Notes under the pieces: generated by a model
Seen by the model: the letters and a program-made list of their open reading frames with translations, nothing else
Databases searched by the model: none
Told to the model about the DNA's origin: nothing
Origin: an uncultured Clostridia bacterium
GTDB taxonomy: Bacteria; Bacillota; Clostridia; Lachnospirales; Anaerotignaceae
Assembly: GCA_944384255.1 (NCBI GenBank)
Contig: CALWSS010000058.1
Location: forward strand, 1-59,653
Reading direction: 5' to 3'
DNA: 59,653 nt
In this document: one piece after another, positions 42,644-51,931 of the stretch
How the letters are laid out: each line of letters opens with the position of its first letter
Numbering within the stretch: the stretch's first letter is position 1
Position numbers and translations under genes: made by a program

Positions 42644-44707
42644 GTGATTAATTCAACTTTTGGCAGCTTTATGACTGCAAGACTTGGTATGAGTGCAAGT
42701 CAGAAAGCTCTTAGTGTAGTAGGACAAAACATAGCCAATATAAGTACTCCTGGATATACCCGCCAGAGGTTAGACCAGGTAAGCCTTAATGTTGGTGGAG
42801 GCAGCAACAAGTATTCATCAAAGTATTTAACTAATATAGGTAACGGTGTTTTTGTAACAGGTGTTTCACAGCTTAGAGACCCGTTTTTGGACAAAAGATT
42901 CCGTACAGAAATGGCTCAGGTTGGTGAGTACGATATTTGGTCATCCGGTTTGGGAGAAATTGCCGAGATAATTGATGAAACAAGCATGAAAGAAGAAGGC
43001 GGCGGAATTAACAATCAGTTAGGCGATATTATCACTAAGTTAAATAACCTTTCTGAAAATGTAGGCAGCAAAGAGTTCGACAACATGGTTAAGTCTTCTG
43101 CCGATGTTTTGGTTAAGCTTTTTAATTCTTATGCCAAACAGCTTGAAACAATAAAACAGAATCAGGAAACAGACCTTACTGATGTTGACATACCGGCTGT
43201 TAATAAAATTTTGACAAGTATTCAGGAACTTAACGTAACAATTAAAAACAGCCAGATACACGGTGACGACGCTCTTGAGCTTCAGGACCAGAGAAACTCA
43301 TTAATAGATGAGCTTTCAACATACGTAAATATAGATGTTCAGTATAAACCTGTTCAGGTTTCAGATTCTACTGTTGTAGATGAGCTTACAATAAGGCTTG
43401 TAGGAGACAGCGAAAAAATAGACCTTGTAAATGATGAACAGCTTCGTCAGTTTACAGTTGAAAAAGACGGCAATGGAAAATGGAATATAAGCCTTAGTGA
43501 GCTTTCACCGGAAAATACAGAGCTTCAAATGGCTATTGACAGCGCTCAAAAGCTTCTTGATAAGGAAATTGCAGCAGTTGGAAATGCTCAGACAGAAATG
43601 AATAATGCAAAAACAGCTTGGGATAATTTAAATCAGCAATTAGCTGATATTAATCAAAGTGTCAGCGATGCAGCTTTGGCTGTAACTAATGCTCAAGGCA
43701 ATGTTACAACTGCCCAAGAGGCTTATGATAAAGCTAAGGAAGATGCAGCAGCTAATCCTTCAGATACTGGTTTGGCCGATGCTGTTACTCAGGCAAAAGA
43801 AAATCTTGATGCTATGAAAGATGATTTAAAAAAAGCACAGAAAGATCAAAGAGAAGCCGAATCTGAGCAAAGAAAGCTTCAGTCACAAACTGATAAAGCA
43901 CAGGAAACATATAATAAAGCTAAAAATAAATATGATGAACTGAGTAGTAATGAAGCTGAAAGAGTAGATGCTGCTCAGAAAAACCTTGACAGCAAAATAA
44001 AAGAGAAAACTGATGCTGAAGCTGCTGGAGTTGAAAAAGTTAATATTAACGATGAAATTACAACAGGTTCCTTAAAGGGCTCTCTTGATTTGCTTAATAA
44101 TAACGGTGAATTTGATGACCCTGCTACATCAAAGGGCATAGGTTATTATCAAAAATCATTGGATTTGCTGGCAAACCAGTTTGCAACATCTTTTAATAAA
44201 GCCAACAATACAGCTGGTTATACAGACCACGATTTATTTGCAACAAATGACAATACAACTGAAATAACAGCTAAAAATATTAAGATAGCCGACGGCTGGG
44301 CAAATAATAAATACGGCATTACGGCATCTCAGGATGCTGATGCACCGGTTGGTGCCAATGACAACATCTCTCACATGATTACTATGATGAAAGAATCAAT
44401 GAAATATTCAACAGGTGGAGCAAATGATGTTCAGATATTTGAAGGAAGTTTTCAGGAATATTTTGTAAACATGGGTACACAGCTTGGACTTGATATTAAT
44501 TCCAGCTCTGAAATATTAAATAACCATACTTCTTTAGCTTCAAGCATTAACGACAACAGGGACAATGTTTCCGGTGTTTCACTTGATGAAGAAGGTATGA
44601 ATATGATTCAGTATTCACAGGCATACAACGCTTCTGCAAGGCTCATGACTGTACTTGATGAGGCTCTTGATACTTTAATAAATAACATGGGAGTAGTTGG
44701 GCGTTAA
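42644..44707 (+). CDS. flgK: Hook-filament junction protein FlgK with coiled-coil insertion
   Basis: 687 residues from GTG at 42644 (TTG at 42641 possible; GGGAGG favours 42644). The axial N-terminus TARLGMSASQKALSVVGQN with NIANISTPGYTRQRL and the C-terminus ending MVQ-type helix (SYSQAYNASARLMTVLDEALDTL region) are FlgK-like. Between about 291 and 462 lies a long Ala/Lys/Glu/Gln-rich heptad-like stretch, predicted as antiparallel coiled coil, not known to me in FlgK. It likely protrudes from the junction. FlgK connects hook and filament. Confidence 0.93.
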   Translation: MINSTFGSFMTARLGMSASQKALSVVGQNIANISTPGYTRQRLDQVSLNVGGGSNKYSSKYLTNIGNGVFVTGVSQLRDPFLDKRFRTEMAQVGEYDIWSSGLGEIAEIIDETSMKEEGGGINNQLGDIITKLNNLSENVGSKEFDNMVKSSADVLVKLFNSYAKQLETIKQNQETDLTDVDIPAVNKILTSIQELNVTIKNSQIHGDDALELQDQRNSLIDELSTYVNIDVQYKPVQVSDSTVVDELTIRLVGDSEKIDLVNDEQLRQFTVEKDGNGKWNISLSELSPENTELQMAIDSAQKLLDKEIAAVGNAQTEMNNAKTAWDNLNQQLADINQSVSDAALAVTNAQGNVTTAQEAYDKAKEDAAANPSDTGLADAVTQAKENLDAMKDDLKKAQKDQREAESEQRKLQSQTDKAQETYNKAKNKYDELSSNEAERVDAAQKNLDSKIKEKTDAEAAGVEKVNINDEITTGSLKGSLDLLNNNGEFDDPATSKGIGYYQKSLDLLANQFATSFNKANNTAGYTDHDLFATNDNTTEITAKNIKIADGWANNKYGITASQDADAPVGANDNISHMITMMKESMKYSTGGANDVQIFEGSFQEYFVNMGTQLGLDINSSSEILNNHTSLASSINDNRDNVSGVSLDEEGMNMIQYSQAYNASARLMTVLDEALDTLINNMGVVGR

Positions 44708-44730
44708 ATGATAGAAATGAGGTAATTTTA

Positions 44731-45732
44731 ATGCGAATAAGCACAAGGTCAATTCTTAATGGATACAGCAGAAACTTAAATAAGACTACGTTAAACCTTA
44801 ATTCTTCCAGAACAAAGGTACTTACAAAACAGAATTTCACATCCATAGCAGAAGACCCTTCTGCCGCTACACGTTCTTTTAAACTGTGGAGAGAATATAA
44901 CGAAAATGCAGATTATGTTAATAATGTTCAGTCAACAATAAAGCTTTACGACAGTATATCTGCAAGTACACTTCAGGTAAGTCAGGTTTTATCCAACGAT
45001 GTAAGCGAAGATGCCCTTAAAGCCATAAACGGTGCCACAAGCTACGAAGGAAGACAGACTTATGCAAAAACTTTAAGGGGTATGCAGGAAACTATTATTT
45101 TGAGTATGAACGGAACTTACGGCGACAGGTTCTTATTTGGCGGTGCTTCAACAAAAGATGTGCCTTTTGACCTTAAGGAAGATGGTACTCTTGAATATCG
45201 CGGTATAAATGTTAATTCAGGTGATACTGATGATATTAATAAACTTGAGGAATACATGGATGAAACACTGTATATTGATATTGGTTTTGGTATGCAGGAA
45301 GCAAACGGTGTTCTTCAAGACGACAGTGCATTTAACACAGCCGTAAGCGGACTTAAAATGTTGGGGTATGGAAATACAGATGACGGCATAAGCAAAAATG
45401 TAGTTACACTTTTGGGGCAGATGGCAGATGTTTTGGAAAAAGAACCTTTTGATGAGGAAAAATATTCAGCTATGTTAGACCAGTTTACTGAATGTAAAAA
45501 TAATGTAGCCGATTTTGCCGCTGAGCTTGGTACACAGTGTGAATTTTTGGAAAATACAGAAACCAAGTTATTAAGCAATCAGGATGCATTAAATGAACAG
45601 ATAGTTTCAGTAGACCAAGTTGATATGGCTGCTGCTATTACCGATTATATCTGGCAGCAGTATGCTTATAATGCAGCTTTAAAAGTTGGCAACAGTATAT
45701 TATCACAGTCATTTATTGATTTTATGAATTAA
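44731..45732 (+). CDS. flgL: Hook-filament junction protein FlgL
   Basis: 333 residues. The flagellin-like N-terminus reads MRISTRSILNGYSRNLNKTT, and the conserved ISEDPSAA-type turn reads IAEDPSAATRSFKLWR. The C-terminus is DMAAAITDYIWQQYAYNAAL. FlgL is the second junction protein. It starts 24 nt after flgK with a weak AATGAGG ribosome-binding site. Confidence 0.94.
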   Translation: MRISTRSILNGYSRNLNKTTLNLNSSRTKVLTKQNFTSIAEDPSAATRSFKLWREYNENADYVNNVQSTIKLYDSISASTLQVSQVLSNDVSEDALKAINGATSYEGRQTYAKTLRGMQETIILSMNGTYGDRFLFGGASTKDVPFDLKEDGTLEYRGINVNSGDTDDINKLEEYMDETLYIDIGFGMQEANGVLQDDSAFNTAVSGLKMLGYGNTDDGISKNVVTLLGQMADVLEKEPFDEEKYSAMLDQFTECKNNVADFAAELGTQCEFLENTETKLLSNQDALNEQIVSVDQVDMAAAITDYIWQQYAYNAALKVGNSILSQSFIDFMN

Positions 45733-45768
45733 TAAATATATGATTTTATACAAAGTGGGGGTGAATTT

Positions 45769-46383
45769 ATGGAACCATTGTTAAAAATAACTAATGTACC
45801 TATTGCATTTGAGATGAAGATTAATAAAGCTCATCTTGAATATAATAATGGTACCGCTGACTTGGAAATAAGCCGTGATAAAGGCAAAATGAAAATCAGC
45901 AGCAGTCCTATACGTGTTAATATTGACACTTTTGAGGCAAGAGATTCTATATCTCCGGCATCTGTTTCAAGCAGTATAAAGCGTTATGCTCAAATGGGCA
46001 AAAATGCTGCTTATGAAGCAATGGGTTCCGTTATGCAGGAAGGCAAACTTTTGCTTAGAGCAAAAATCGGTGAAGACGCCATAGGCCAGATTATTCAGTC
46101 CGAAACGGATAAATATTTTACTCCGCCTGATATTGGTATTGATTTTATACCGCATACACAGGCCGATTTAAGCTGGTCACAGCCGGATGTTACAATTGAG
46201 TATCAAATGGATAAATTAAACTTCGACTGGCGTATTTTTAAAGGCGATTTTGAGTTTATTCCTGGGGATATTGAGATGAATATAACACAGTATCCGGATG
46301 TTCTTATTGAATATATTGGTGGGCCTATTTATGTTCCACCAAGTGCAGACCCTGAAAATCAGAATATTGATGTAAAGGCTTAA
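45769..46383 (+). CDS. DUF6470-family protein (YviE-like)
   Basis: 204 residues. It opens PLLKITNVPIAFEMKINKAH and is basic with a beta-rich C-terminal half including IGIDFIPHTQADLSWSQPDV. It fits DUF6470 (Bacillus YviE), encoded between flgL and fliW in many Firmicutes. Role unknown; because of place it may act in late flagellar export or regulation. GGGGGTG precedes the ATG. Confidence 0.82.
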   Translation: MEPLLKITNVPIAFEMKINKAHLEYNNGTADLEISRDKGKMKISSSPIRVNIDTFEARDSISPASVSSSIKRYAQMGKNAAYEAMGSVMQEGKLLLRAKIGEDAIGQIIQSETDKYFTPPDIGIDFIPHTQADLSWSQPDVTIEYQMDKLNFDWRIFKGDFEFIPGDIEMNITQYPDVLIEYIGGPIYVPPSADPENQNIDVKA

Positions 46384-46402
46384 TTTTATGGAGTGAATTA
46401 TT

Positions 46403-46843
46403 ATGGAGAGAATGACAAAATATTTTGGTGAACTTTCGTTTAAAGACGATGAAATTTTGGATTTTAAAAACGGTTTATTTGGTTTTGAAAAATACAGGTA
46501 TTTCAGTCTTATAAGGTTTGATAACGACAACGGAAACATCCTTTGCCTTCAGAGCCTTGAGGAAAGTGAACTGGCTTTTCCGGTTATAAACCCGTTTTCG
46601 TTTCTCTCTGATTACACACCTAAGCTTAATAAAGAAAGCCTTGAAGTGCTGAAGCTTAATGACGAAAAGGAAGCGCTGTTTTATAATATATGTGTTTTAC
46701 GGCCGGTATTAAAAAACAGCACTGTTAATTTAAGATGTCCTATAGTGGTAAACCCGGAAACAAGGGATGCCTGTCAGGTAATATTGGATAATACACAGTA
46801 CTCTTTTAAATATCCGTTTAGTAATATGATTAAGGAGGGCTGA
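46403..46843 (+). CDS. fliW: Flagellar assembly factor FliW
   Basis: 146 residues. It has FGELSFKDDEILDFKNGLFGFE near the start and PIVVNPETRDACQVILDNTQYS near the end, which are FliW signatures. FliW binds flagellin or CsrA; free flagellin releases CsrA to repress flagellin translation. It lies 4 nt before csrA, so the two are translated together. Confidence 0.95.
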   Translation: MERMTKYFGELSFKDDEILDFKNGLFGFEKYRYFSLIRFDNDNGNILCLQSLEESELAFPVINPFSFLSDYTPKLNKESLEVLKLNDEKEALFYNICVLRPVLKNSTVNLRCPIVVNPETRDACQVILDNTQYSFKYPFSNMIKEG

Positions 46844-46847
46844 GTAT

Positions 46848-47084
46848 ATGCTTATATTACAAAGAAAAGAAGGGGAATCCATTAAAATAGGCGACAGCAT
46901 TGAAGTGCGTATTGTTGAGGCTGGCAACGGTATTGTGAAAATAGCCATTGATGCACCTAAAGACATAAGCATTATAAGAAGTGAACTTTTAACTGCTGCT
47001 AATGTCAACAAGGAGTCCGCTGAACAGCATTCGGATTTAGCAATTTTAAGAAAGTTTGGTAAAAGCAATATTAAAAAGAAATGA
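46848..47084 (+). CDS. csrA: Carbon storage regulator CsrA
   Basis: 78 residues. It opens MLILQRKEGESIKIGDSIEV, then VKIAIDAPKDISIIRSELLT and a tail of about 20 residues common in Firmicutes. CsrA binds GGA-containing sites in mRNA leaders, chiefly of flagellin, and is held by FliW. It is the last gene of the flgM operon. Its stop overlaps an ATG (ATGA), followed by an array of A-tract repeats and a terminator. Confidence 0.95.
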   Translation: MLILQRKEGESIKIGDSIEVRIVEAGNGIVKIAIDAPKDISIIRSELLTAANVNKESAEQHSDLAILRKFGKSNIKKK

Positions 47085-47100
47085 GTAAGGGCTGCAAAGA

Positions 47101-47176
47101 GTTAGAAAAAGAGTTAGAAAAAAGTTAGAAAAGGTTAGAAAAAGGTTAGAAAAAGTTAGAAAAAAGTTAGAAAAAA
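47101..47176 (+). repeat. Seven GTTAGAAAA repeats with helical phasing after csrA
   Basis: GTTAGA begins at 47101, 47113, 47124, 47134, 47145, 47155 and 47166; the spacings are 12, 11, 10, 11, 10, 11 (mean 10.8), so every run of A4-A6 falls on about the same face of the helix. Phased A-tracts bend DNA strongly. The spacing is not a multiple of three, so the array is not coding as a whole. Confidence 0.85.
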
Positions 47177-47204
47177 GGTATTTTCTATTGAAAATACCTT
47201 TTTT
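47171..47204 (+). terminator. Terminator of the flgM-csrA operon
   Basis: AAAAAAGGTATTTTC (47171-47185) pairs perfectly with GAAAATACCTTTTTT (47190-47204) across TATT. The T run makes a strong intrinsic terminator immediately after the A-tract array. Confidence 0.93.
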
Positions 47205-47295
47205 GTTTGTTTTTAATATAATAAGATTTTGTCGGTCTATATACTTCATAAAATGCAATCTTTCAGTTTAAAGGAATACATATTCGACAAAACAA

Positions 47296-47350
47296 TTAAA
47301 AAACTGCCGAATTTTATAAAAAAGTTGTAATACTATAAAAAACGGCAGTC
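47296..47350 (-). terminator. Terminator of the cheAWRB operon (large loop)
   Basis: On the minus strand ACTGCCG (47343-47349) pairs with CGGCAGT (47303-47309) and is followed by a T run (A run at 47296-47302 on the plus strand). The 33-nt loop is long, which lowers certainty, but no better hairpin exists between cheB and the converging operon. Confidence 0.6.
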
Positions 47351-47358
47351 AGTTTTTT

Positions 47359-48405
47359 TTATTTGAGTTTTTCAAGTATTAAGTCAGATATGCTTTCACA
47401 TGCAGACTGTATGCAAACAGCGCCTATATTATAAGCCACCATAGGCATACCGTAAACAACACATGTTTCTTTATTTTGACCTATAGTATAAGCCCCTTTT
47501 TGACGCATTTTAAGCAGTCCAGAGGCTCCGTCACGGCCCATTCCCGTAAGTATTACACCAATAGCATTTGGCCCTGCTGCATCGGCAACGGAATTAAATA
47601 AAACATCTACAGACGGCTTATGTCCGCTTACTTTTTCGCCATCCAAACAGCTTACGGTATAATGTATACCTACTCTGACTACTTTCATTTGTTTGTCACC
47701 TGGTGCAATAAGAGCCTGACCGGGTAAAACTTGGTCGCCGTTTTTGGCTTCTTTAACTGTAATTTTGCATATACGATCAAGTCTGTCAGCATACATTTTA
47801 GTAAATCCCGGCGGCATGTGCTGTGTTACAACTATACCGGGAACATTTGCCGGAAGCTGTTTTAATATGCTCAATGTGGCTTCCGTACCACCTGTTGAGG
47901 CGCCTATGGCTATAATCATTGTGTCAAGCTTCAGCTTTGACGGATTAAAGTTATGAGCTATAATGCTGTGCATTGCTTTTGCAGCTGGAGCATGATTAAA
48001 GTGTATTTTAGCATGTGAAGAAATAGTTATTTTTCGATACAGCTCAGAAATAAAAATTTTGAAATTATTGCCTGATGACATATCAGGTTTTTTTACAAAG
48101 TCAACAGCTCCGGCTGAAAGTGCATCAAAAACGCTTAAGTTTAAAGATGACACAAGAAGAACCGGAACCGGGTGTTCTTTCATAAGCTGTTTAAGAAAAT
48201 CTATACCATTCATACCCGGCATTTCAACATCAAGAGTAACTACATCCGGTTTAAGAGAAGGTATTTTATTTTTTGCGTCATAGGCATTTATGGCATAGCC
48301 TACAACTTCTATATTATTAAATTGAGAAAGATTATCTATAAGTGCTTTTCTGAAAAATATTGAGTCATCTACAATAAGGACTCTTATTTTTTTTGCTTGA
48401 AGCAT
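47359..48405 (-). CDS. cheB: Protein-glutamate methylesterase CheB
   Basis: 348 residues from the ATG at 48405 (the GTG at 48414 abuts the AAGGA ribosome-binding site). The receiver domain has DDS and the phosphorylatable D59 in TLDVEMPGMNG. The esterase domain has the catalytic Ser in GASTGG, His in TQHMPPGF and Asp in LTGMGRDGA. It removes methyl groups from receptors, opposing CheR. Last gene of the cheA-cheW-cheR-cheB operon. Confidence 0.96.
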   Translation of the reverse strand: MLQAKKIRVLIVDDSIFFRKALIDNLSQFNNIEVVGYAINAYDAKNKIPSLKPDVVTLDVEMPGMNGIDFLKQLMKEHPVPVLLVSSLNLSVFDALSAGAVDFVKKPDMSSGNNFKIFISELYRKITISSHAKIHFNHAPAAKAMHSIIAHNFNPSKLKLDTMIIAIGASTGGTEATLSILKQLPANVPGIVVTQHMPPGFTKMYADRLDRICKITVKEAKNGDQVLPGQALIAPGDKQMKVVRVGIHYTVSCLDGEKVSGHKPSVDVLFNSVADAAGPNAIGVILTGMGRDGASGLLKMRQKGAYTIGQNKETCVVYGMPMVAYNIGAVCIQSACESISDLILEKLK

Positions 48406-48436
48406 CAATGTCACATCCTTGAATTAAATATTGCAT

Positions 48437-49252
48437 TTAAAGAGGTTTTCTGTATGTAGAAGGCATTACATATTCATAAGGTGTTGCTGCACGGTTTAAG
48501 CTTTCGGAATGGCCTATTAACAGATAACCACCGGGATTTGTGGCGTTGTAAAATCTTTGTATTAATGCATCCTTTGTAGGCTGGTCAAAATAAATCATTA
48601 CATTTCGGCAGAAAATAACATCGAAAGGTATTTTAAAATGTATAGGTTCCATTAAGTTAAATGTACGGAATATAACATTGTCTTTTACGGCTTTGCTTAC
48701 CATTACTTTTGACTTGTTTCTGCCTGTTGTAAAATATTCGTTTTTCCACCGAGCCGGTATGCTTATAATAGATTCCGACTCATATTCACCTTTCAAAGCT
48801 TTATTAAGCACATTTTGTGATATATCAGTAGCCAGTATACGTGTGTCCCACTGAGAAGCCTTTGGCCCAAGATAATCTTTAATAAGCATTGTAAGGGTAT
48901 ACGGCTCTTCACCTGTTGAACAGCCGGCACTCCATATACTTAAAACACGATTCTTTTTTGTTGACACCAAGTAAGGCAGTATTGTATTTGAGAAAAAATC
49001 AAAATGTGTTTTTTCACGCATGAAATAAGTATAATTTGTTGTAAGCTTATTAAGCATGCTGTCTATGTCGGCTTTGCTTGCCGATGTTGTTATATGGTTT
49101 ACATATTCGGTAAAATTATGAAAGCCGGAGTTTTGAACAGTTGAACCAAGTCGGCTTTCTATAAGTGATTTCTTTTTTGAAAGGTCTATGCCGAAGTTAT
49201 GATGAACATAATTAGACAGTTTTAAAAAATCACCTTGAGATATTTTTAACAT
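48437..49252 (-). CDS. cheR: Chemoreceptor methyltransferase CheR
   Basis: 271 residues. The N-terminal helical domain is followed by the SAM-binding motif SAGCSTGEEPYTL and DVIFCRNVMIYFDQPT, then GGYLLIGHSESL. CheR methylates receptor glutamates. The window's receptor lacks the C-terminal pentapeptide that tethers CheR in enterobacteria, so it would be recognised without it. It starts 13 nt after cheW. Confidence 0.96.
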   Translation of the reverse strand: MLKISQGDFLKLSNYVHHNFGIDLSKKKSLIESRLGSTVQNSGFHNFTEYVNHITTSASKADIDSMLNKLTTNYTYFMREKTHFDFFSNTILPYLVSTKKNRVLSIWSAGCSTGEEPYTLTMLIKDYLGPKASQWDTRILATDISQNVLNKALKGEYESESIISIPARWKNEYFTTGRNKSKVMVSKAVKDNVIFRTFNLMEPIHFKIPFDVIFCRNVMIYFDQPTKDALIQRFYNATNPGGYLLIGHSESLNRAATPYEYVMPSTYRKPL

Positions 49253-49265
49253 AAATAAGCACCTC

Positions 49266-49748
49266 TTAAGTCCTTTTTATTACGTCACAGTCTATTGTAA
49301 GCACTGTTGAACCGTCGGAAAGGGTAACCATACCGTTAACCAGTTCCTCGCAGTTATTTACTGTAGGAGGTGAAATTTTCTTTGTATCTATGTCAAGCAC
49401 CTGCTGAACATTATCCACCATAATGCCAAGCATTGTTCCGTCTATGTTTAATACTACTATACAGTTTGAACCGTCCTCTTTTATATTTTCCGGTTTACCC
49501 ATTTTAAGACGTATATCAATAATTGGTATAATCTGACCTCTTAAATTAATTATTCCTTTTATATAGTATGGAACTATAGGAAGGAATGTAATTGTATGGT
49601 TTATTATAATTTCTGTTACATAAGAAGCATCTATGCCGAATATATGATTATCTGATATAAAAGTAAGATATTTTTTTATGTTCTCAACAGAAGCGTTTTC
49701 TTCTAAAATATCGGAATTAGAGTCTGCACTGTTTGAATTAGACATCAT
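49266..49748 (-). CDS. cheW: Chemotaxis coupling protein CheW
   Basis: 160 residues. After an acidic/polar tail of about 25 residues comes the CheW fold with YLTFISDNHIFGIDASYVTE, the PIVPYYIKGIINLRGQIIPI segment and LTIDCD near the end. It links receptors with CheA. AAGGAGG precedes the ATG. It lies 15 nt behind cheA in the operon. Confidence 0.95.
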   Translation of the reverse strand: MMSNSNSADSNSDILEENASVENIKKYLTFISDNHIFGIDASYVTEIIINHTITFLPIVPYYIKGIINLRGQIIPIIDIRLKMGKPENIKEDGSNCIVVLNIDGTMLGIMVDNVQQVLDIDTKKISPPTVNNCEELVNGMVTLSDGSTVLTIDCDVIKRT

Positions 49749-49763
49749 AATTACCTCCTTATT

Positions 49764-51884
49764 TTAAATAATATTCTGGGCTTTCAGATAAAGATTTGCT
49801 ATATCAAGTATTATGCTTATATTTCCGTCGCCAAGTATTGTACAGCCTGCTATTCCGGAATTTTTAATATTAAAATCATTTAAGTATGCCGGAAGCGGTT
49901 TAACTACAACCTGCTGTCCGCCTAAAAGCTCGTCAACAAACAGGCAGTATGACTTATCGCCGGATTCTACCCATATAATTATGCCGTCTTCAATATTTGT
50001 AATGTCCGTTTGAAGGCCGTATATTTCATGCAGTCTGAAAACAGGATAAAACTCATCCATACGTTTTATTACTTCGCTGTTATCTACGTTATGAATAATT
50101 TCTGATGCTGAAATTTTAAATGACTGACGAATATTGTGTATTGGTATTGTAAATATTGATTTGCCTACGGCTATTTCCATGCCGTCTACTATGGCCATTG
50201 TAAGAGGAATTTTAAGAGTTGTGCATGTGCCTTCTCCAACCTCGCTTGAAATTGAAACTACACCGCCAACCTGCTCAATATTCTTTTTTACAACATCCAT
50301 TCCAACACCACGGCCGGAAAATTCTGTAACAGTTTCGTTAGTTGAAAAACCTGGTATTAAAGTAAGATTTAATATTTCTTTTTTGGTGTATTCCGATTCA
50401 GGTTTTGTAAGTATGCCGTTTCTTGCGGCCTTTTCAAGTATGGCCTGTGGGTCCATGCCTTTTCCGTCATCGGTTATAGAGATTATAACTTCACTGCCTG
50501 TATGCTCGGCTTTTAATGTAATTTTGCCTTTAGGGTCTTTGCCTAATTTTATTCTTTCCTCGGCAGTTTCTTCAATTCCGTGGTCCATAGAGTTTCTTAC
50601 TATATGCATTATAGGGTCGCCTATGCAGTCAACAATGGCTTTGTCAACCTCTGTGTCTTCACCTATAAGCACAAGCTCAACATCTTTATTAAGCTTTTGG
50701 CCCATATCACGGACAATACGGTTCATTCTTTGGAAAACACCGGAAATAGGCACCATTCGTATTGACATTGAAATATCCTGAAGCTCATCTGTTAATTTTC
50801 TGAGCTGACGGGCTGATTTTGTAAAGCTGTCTAATTTTAAACCGGCAAGCTCCGGGCAGGAAGTAACCATTGATTCGGTTATTACAATCTCGCCTACTAT
50901 AGCCATAAGGCTGTCAAGTTTTGAAAGGTTTACACTGATAAGACTTTGTTTATTTTGTGAAGAATGGCTTGAGCTGGATGAATTAGCTGCCGGTTTTTTG
51001 GCCTTCTTTTCACTCGGCTCCTCTTTTTTAACTGCATCTGTCGGTGTGCTTTTTTCCTCTTTAACCGGCTGTTCGTTTTCTATAATTTCGTATGTATAAA
51101 TATTGCTTTGGCCCTTTAAAACAGCTACGGATTTATCGAGGTCGTCTTTTGATTTAAAGCCTATTAAAAAACCGTTGTCAATTATTTGATGAGCTGTTTC
51201 GGAATTGGTTTCTATATCCTTTGGGTAAAATGTAAAATCAGAGCATACATCTTTAATTGCCGTAACAAGCATAAAAGCTCTTAAATTTTCCATTCCACAG
51301 CCGTCGTCAAAAAATACTTTAAGGAAGAAAGGAGATTTATCCGGAAGTTCTTCATTTGCTGCCTTAGTCTGCTCTTTAGGCTGTTCTTTTTCGGTACTCT
51401 CGGCAGCTTGTTCTGTATTTGCATTTTCTTTGCTGTCACTGTTTTGGGTATTGCCGAAATGGGTATTAATTTTATCAATAAAATTACTAATCTTTTCAAG
51501 CTCTTGGTCGATATTATCTGTAAGAGGTTCATCATTTTCTATTTTTTCTATTTCCGAACGCATAAAGTCTATTGTGTTGAAAACAAGATTAAAAAGTTCA
51601 TGATGTTCAGCTTCGCTGCATACTGCATCAAAGGTTTCGACGCCTTTATCTCTTATAATGTAAAAAAGGTCTTCTGTTTTGTGGGCTATTTTCATTAATG
51701 AGGAGAATTCCATCATTGCTGACGAGCCTTTTATTGTATGCATAATACGGAAAATCTCATTAACATCATCCATTGTGAATAATTTTGACTTTTCCGCGTT
51801 AAGAAGAATACTATCAAGCTGCTCCAAAAGAGAGTTTGTTTCAAATAAATACATATCAAGCATGTTATCCATACCGTTGTCCAT
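49764..51884 (-). CDS. cheA: Chemotaxis histidine kinase CheA
   Basis: 706 residues. The P1 domain has the phosphorylated H49 in IMHTIKGSSAMM. A P2-like CheY-binding domain is at about 185-265, then a Ser/Lys-rich linker. The P3 dimer helices begin near residue 320. The P4 kinase carries the N box HIVRNSMDHGIEE, the G1 box DDGKGMD and the GRGVGMDVV segment. The C-terminal P5 CheW-like domain ends in ILDIANLYLKA. It receives signals from receptors via CheW. First gene of its operon, with a sigma-28-type promoter about 48 nt upstream. Confidence 0.97.
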   Translation of the reverse strand: MDNGMDNMLDMYLFETNSLLEQLDSILLNAEKSKLFTMDDVNEIFRIMHTIKGSSAMMEFSSLMKIAHKTEDLFYIIRDKGVETFDAVCSEAEHHELFNLVFNTIDFMRSEIEKIENDEPLTDNIDQELEKISNFIDKINTHFGNTQNSDSKENANTEQAAESTEKEQPKEQTKAANEELPDKSPFFLKVFFDDGCGMENLRAFMLVTAIKDVCSDFTFYPKDIETNSETAHQIIDNGFLIGFKSKDDLDKSVAVLKGQSNIYTYEIIENEQPVKEEKSTPTDAVKKEEPSEKKAKKPAANSSSSSHSSQNKQSLISVNLSKLDSLMAIVGEIVITESMVTSCPELAGLKLDSFTKSARQLRKLTDELQDISMSIRMVPISGVFQRMNRIVRDMGQKLNKDVELVLIGEDTEVDKAIVDCIGDPIMHIVRNSMDHGIEETAEERIKLGKDPKGKITLKAEHTGSEVIISITDDGKGMDPQAILEKAARNGILTKPESEYTKKEILNLTLIPGFSTNETVTEFSGRGVGMDVVKKNIEQVGGVVSISSEVGEGTCTTLKIPLTMAIVDGMEIAVGKSIFTIPIHNIRQSFKISASEIIHNVDNSEVIKRMDEFYPVFRLHEIYGLQTDITNIEDGIIIWVESGDKSYCLFVDELLGGQQVVVKPLPAYLNDFNIKNSGIAGCTILGDGNISIILDIANLYLKAQNII

Positions 51885-51931
51885 ATTGTATGCACCACCT
51901 CAATAATTTTCTTAAACAAGCTTTACATTTA

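Noticed and set aside
47101..47176. Array after csrA as a CsrA sponge or CRISPR
   Set aside because: CsrA needs GGA-type sites in loops, which the repeats lack; units are only 10-12 bp with no unique spacers, so it is not CRISPR.
47046..47258. Open frame on the minus strand across the A-tract array with repeated NFFLTFSN-like units
   Set aside because: It is the antisense of the A-tract repeats and of the csrA end, has no ribosome-binding site, and the repeat spacing is not a multiple of three.
50134..50781. 215-codon plus-strand frame inside cheA
   Set aside because: Antisense shadow of conserved cheA kinase-domain codons.
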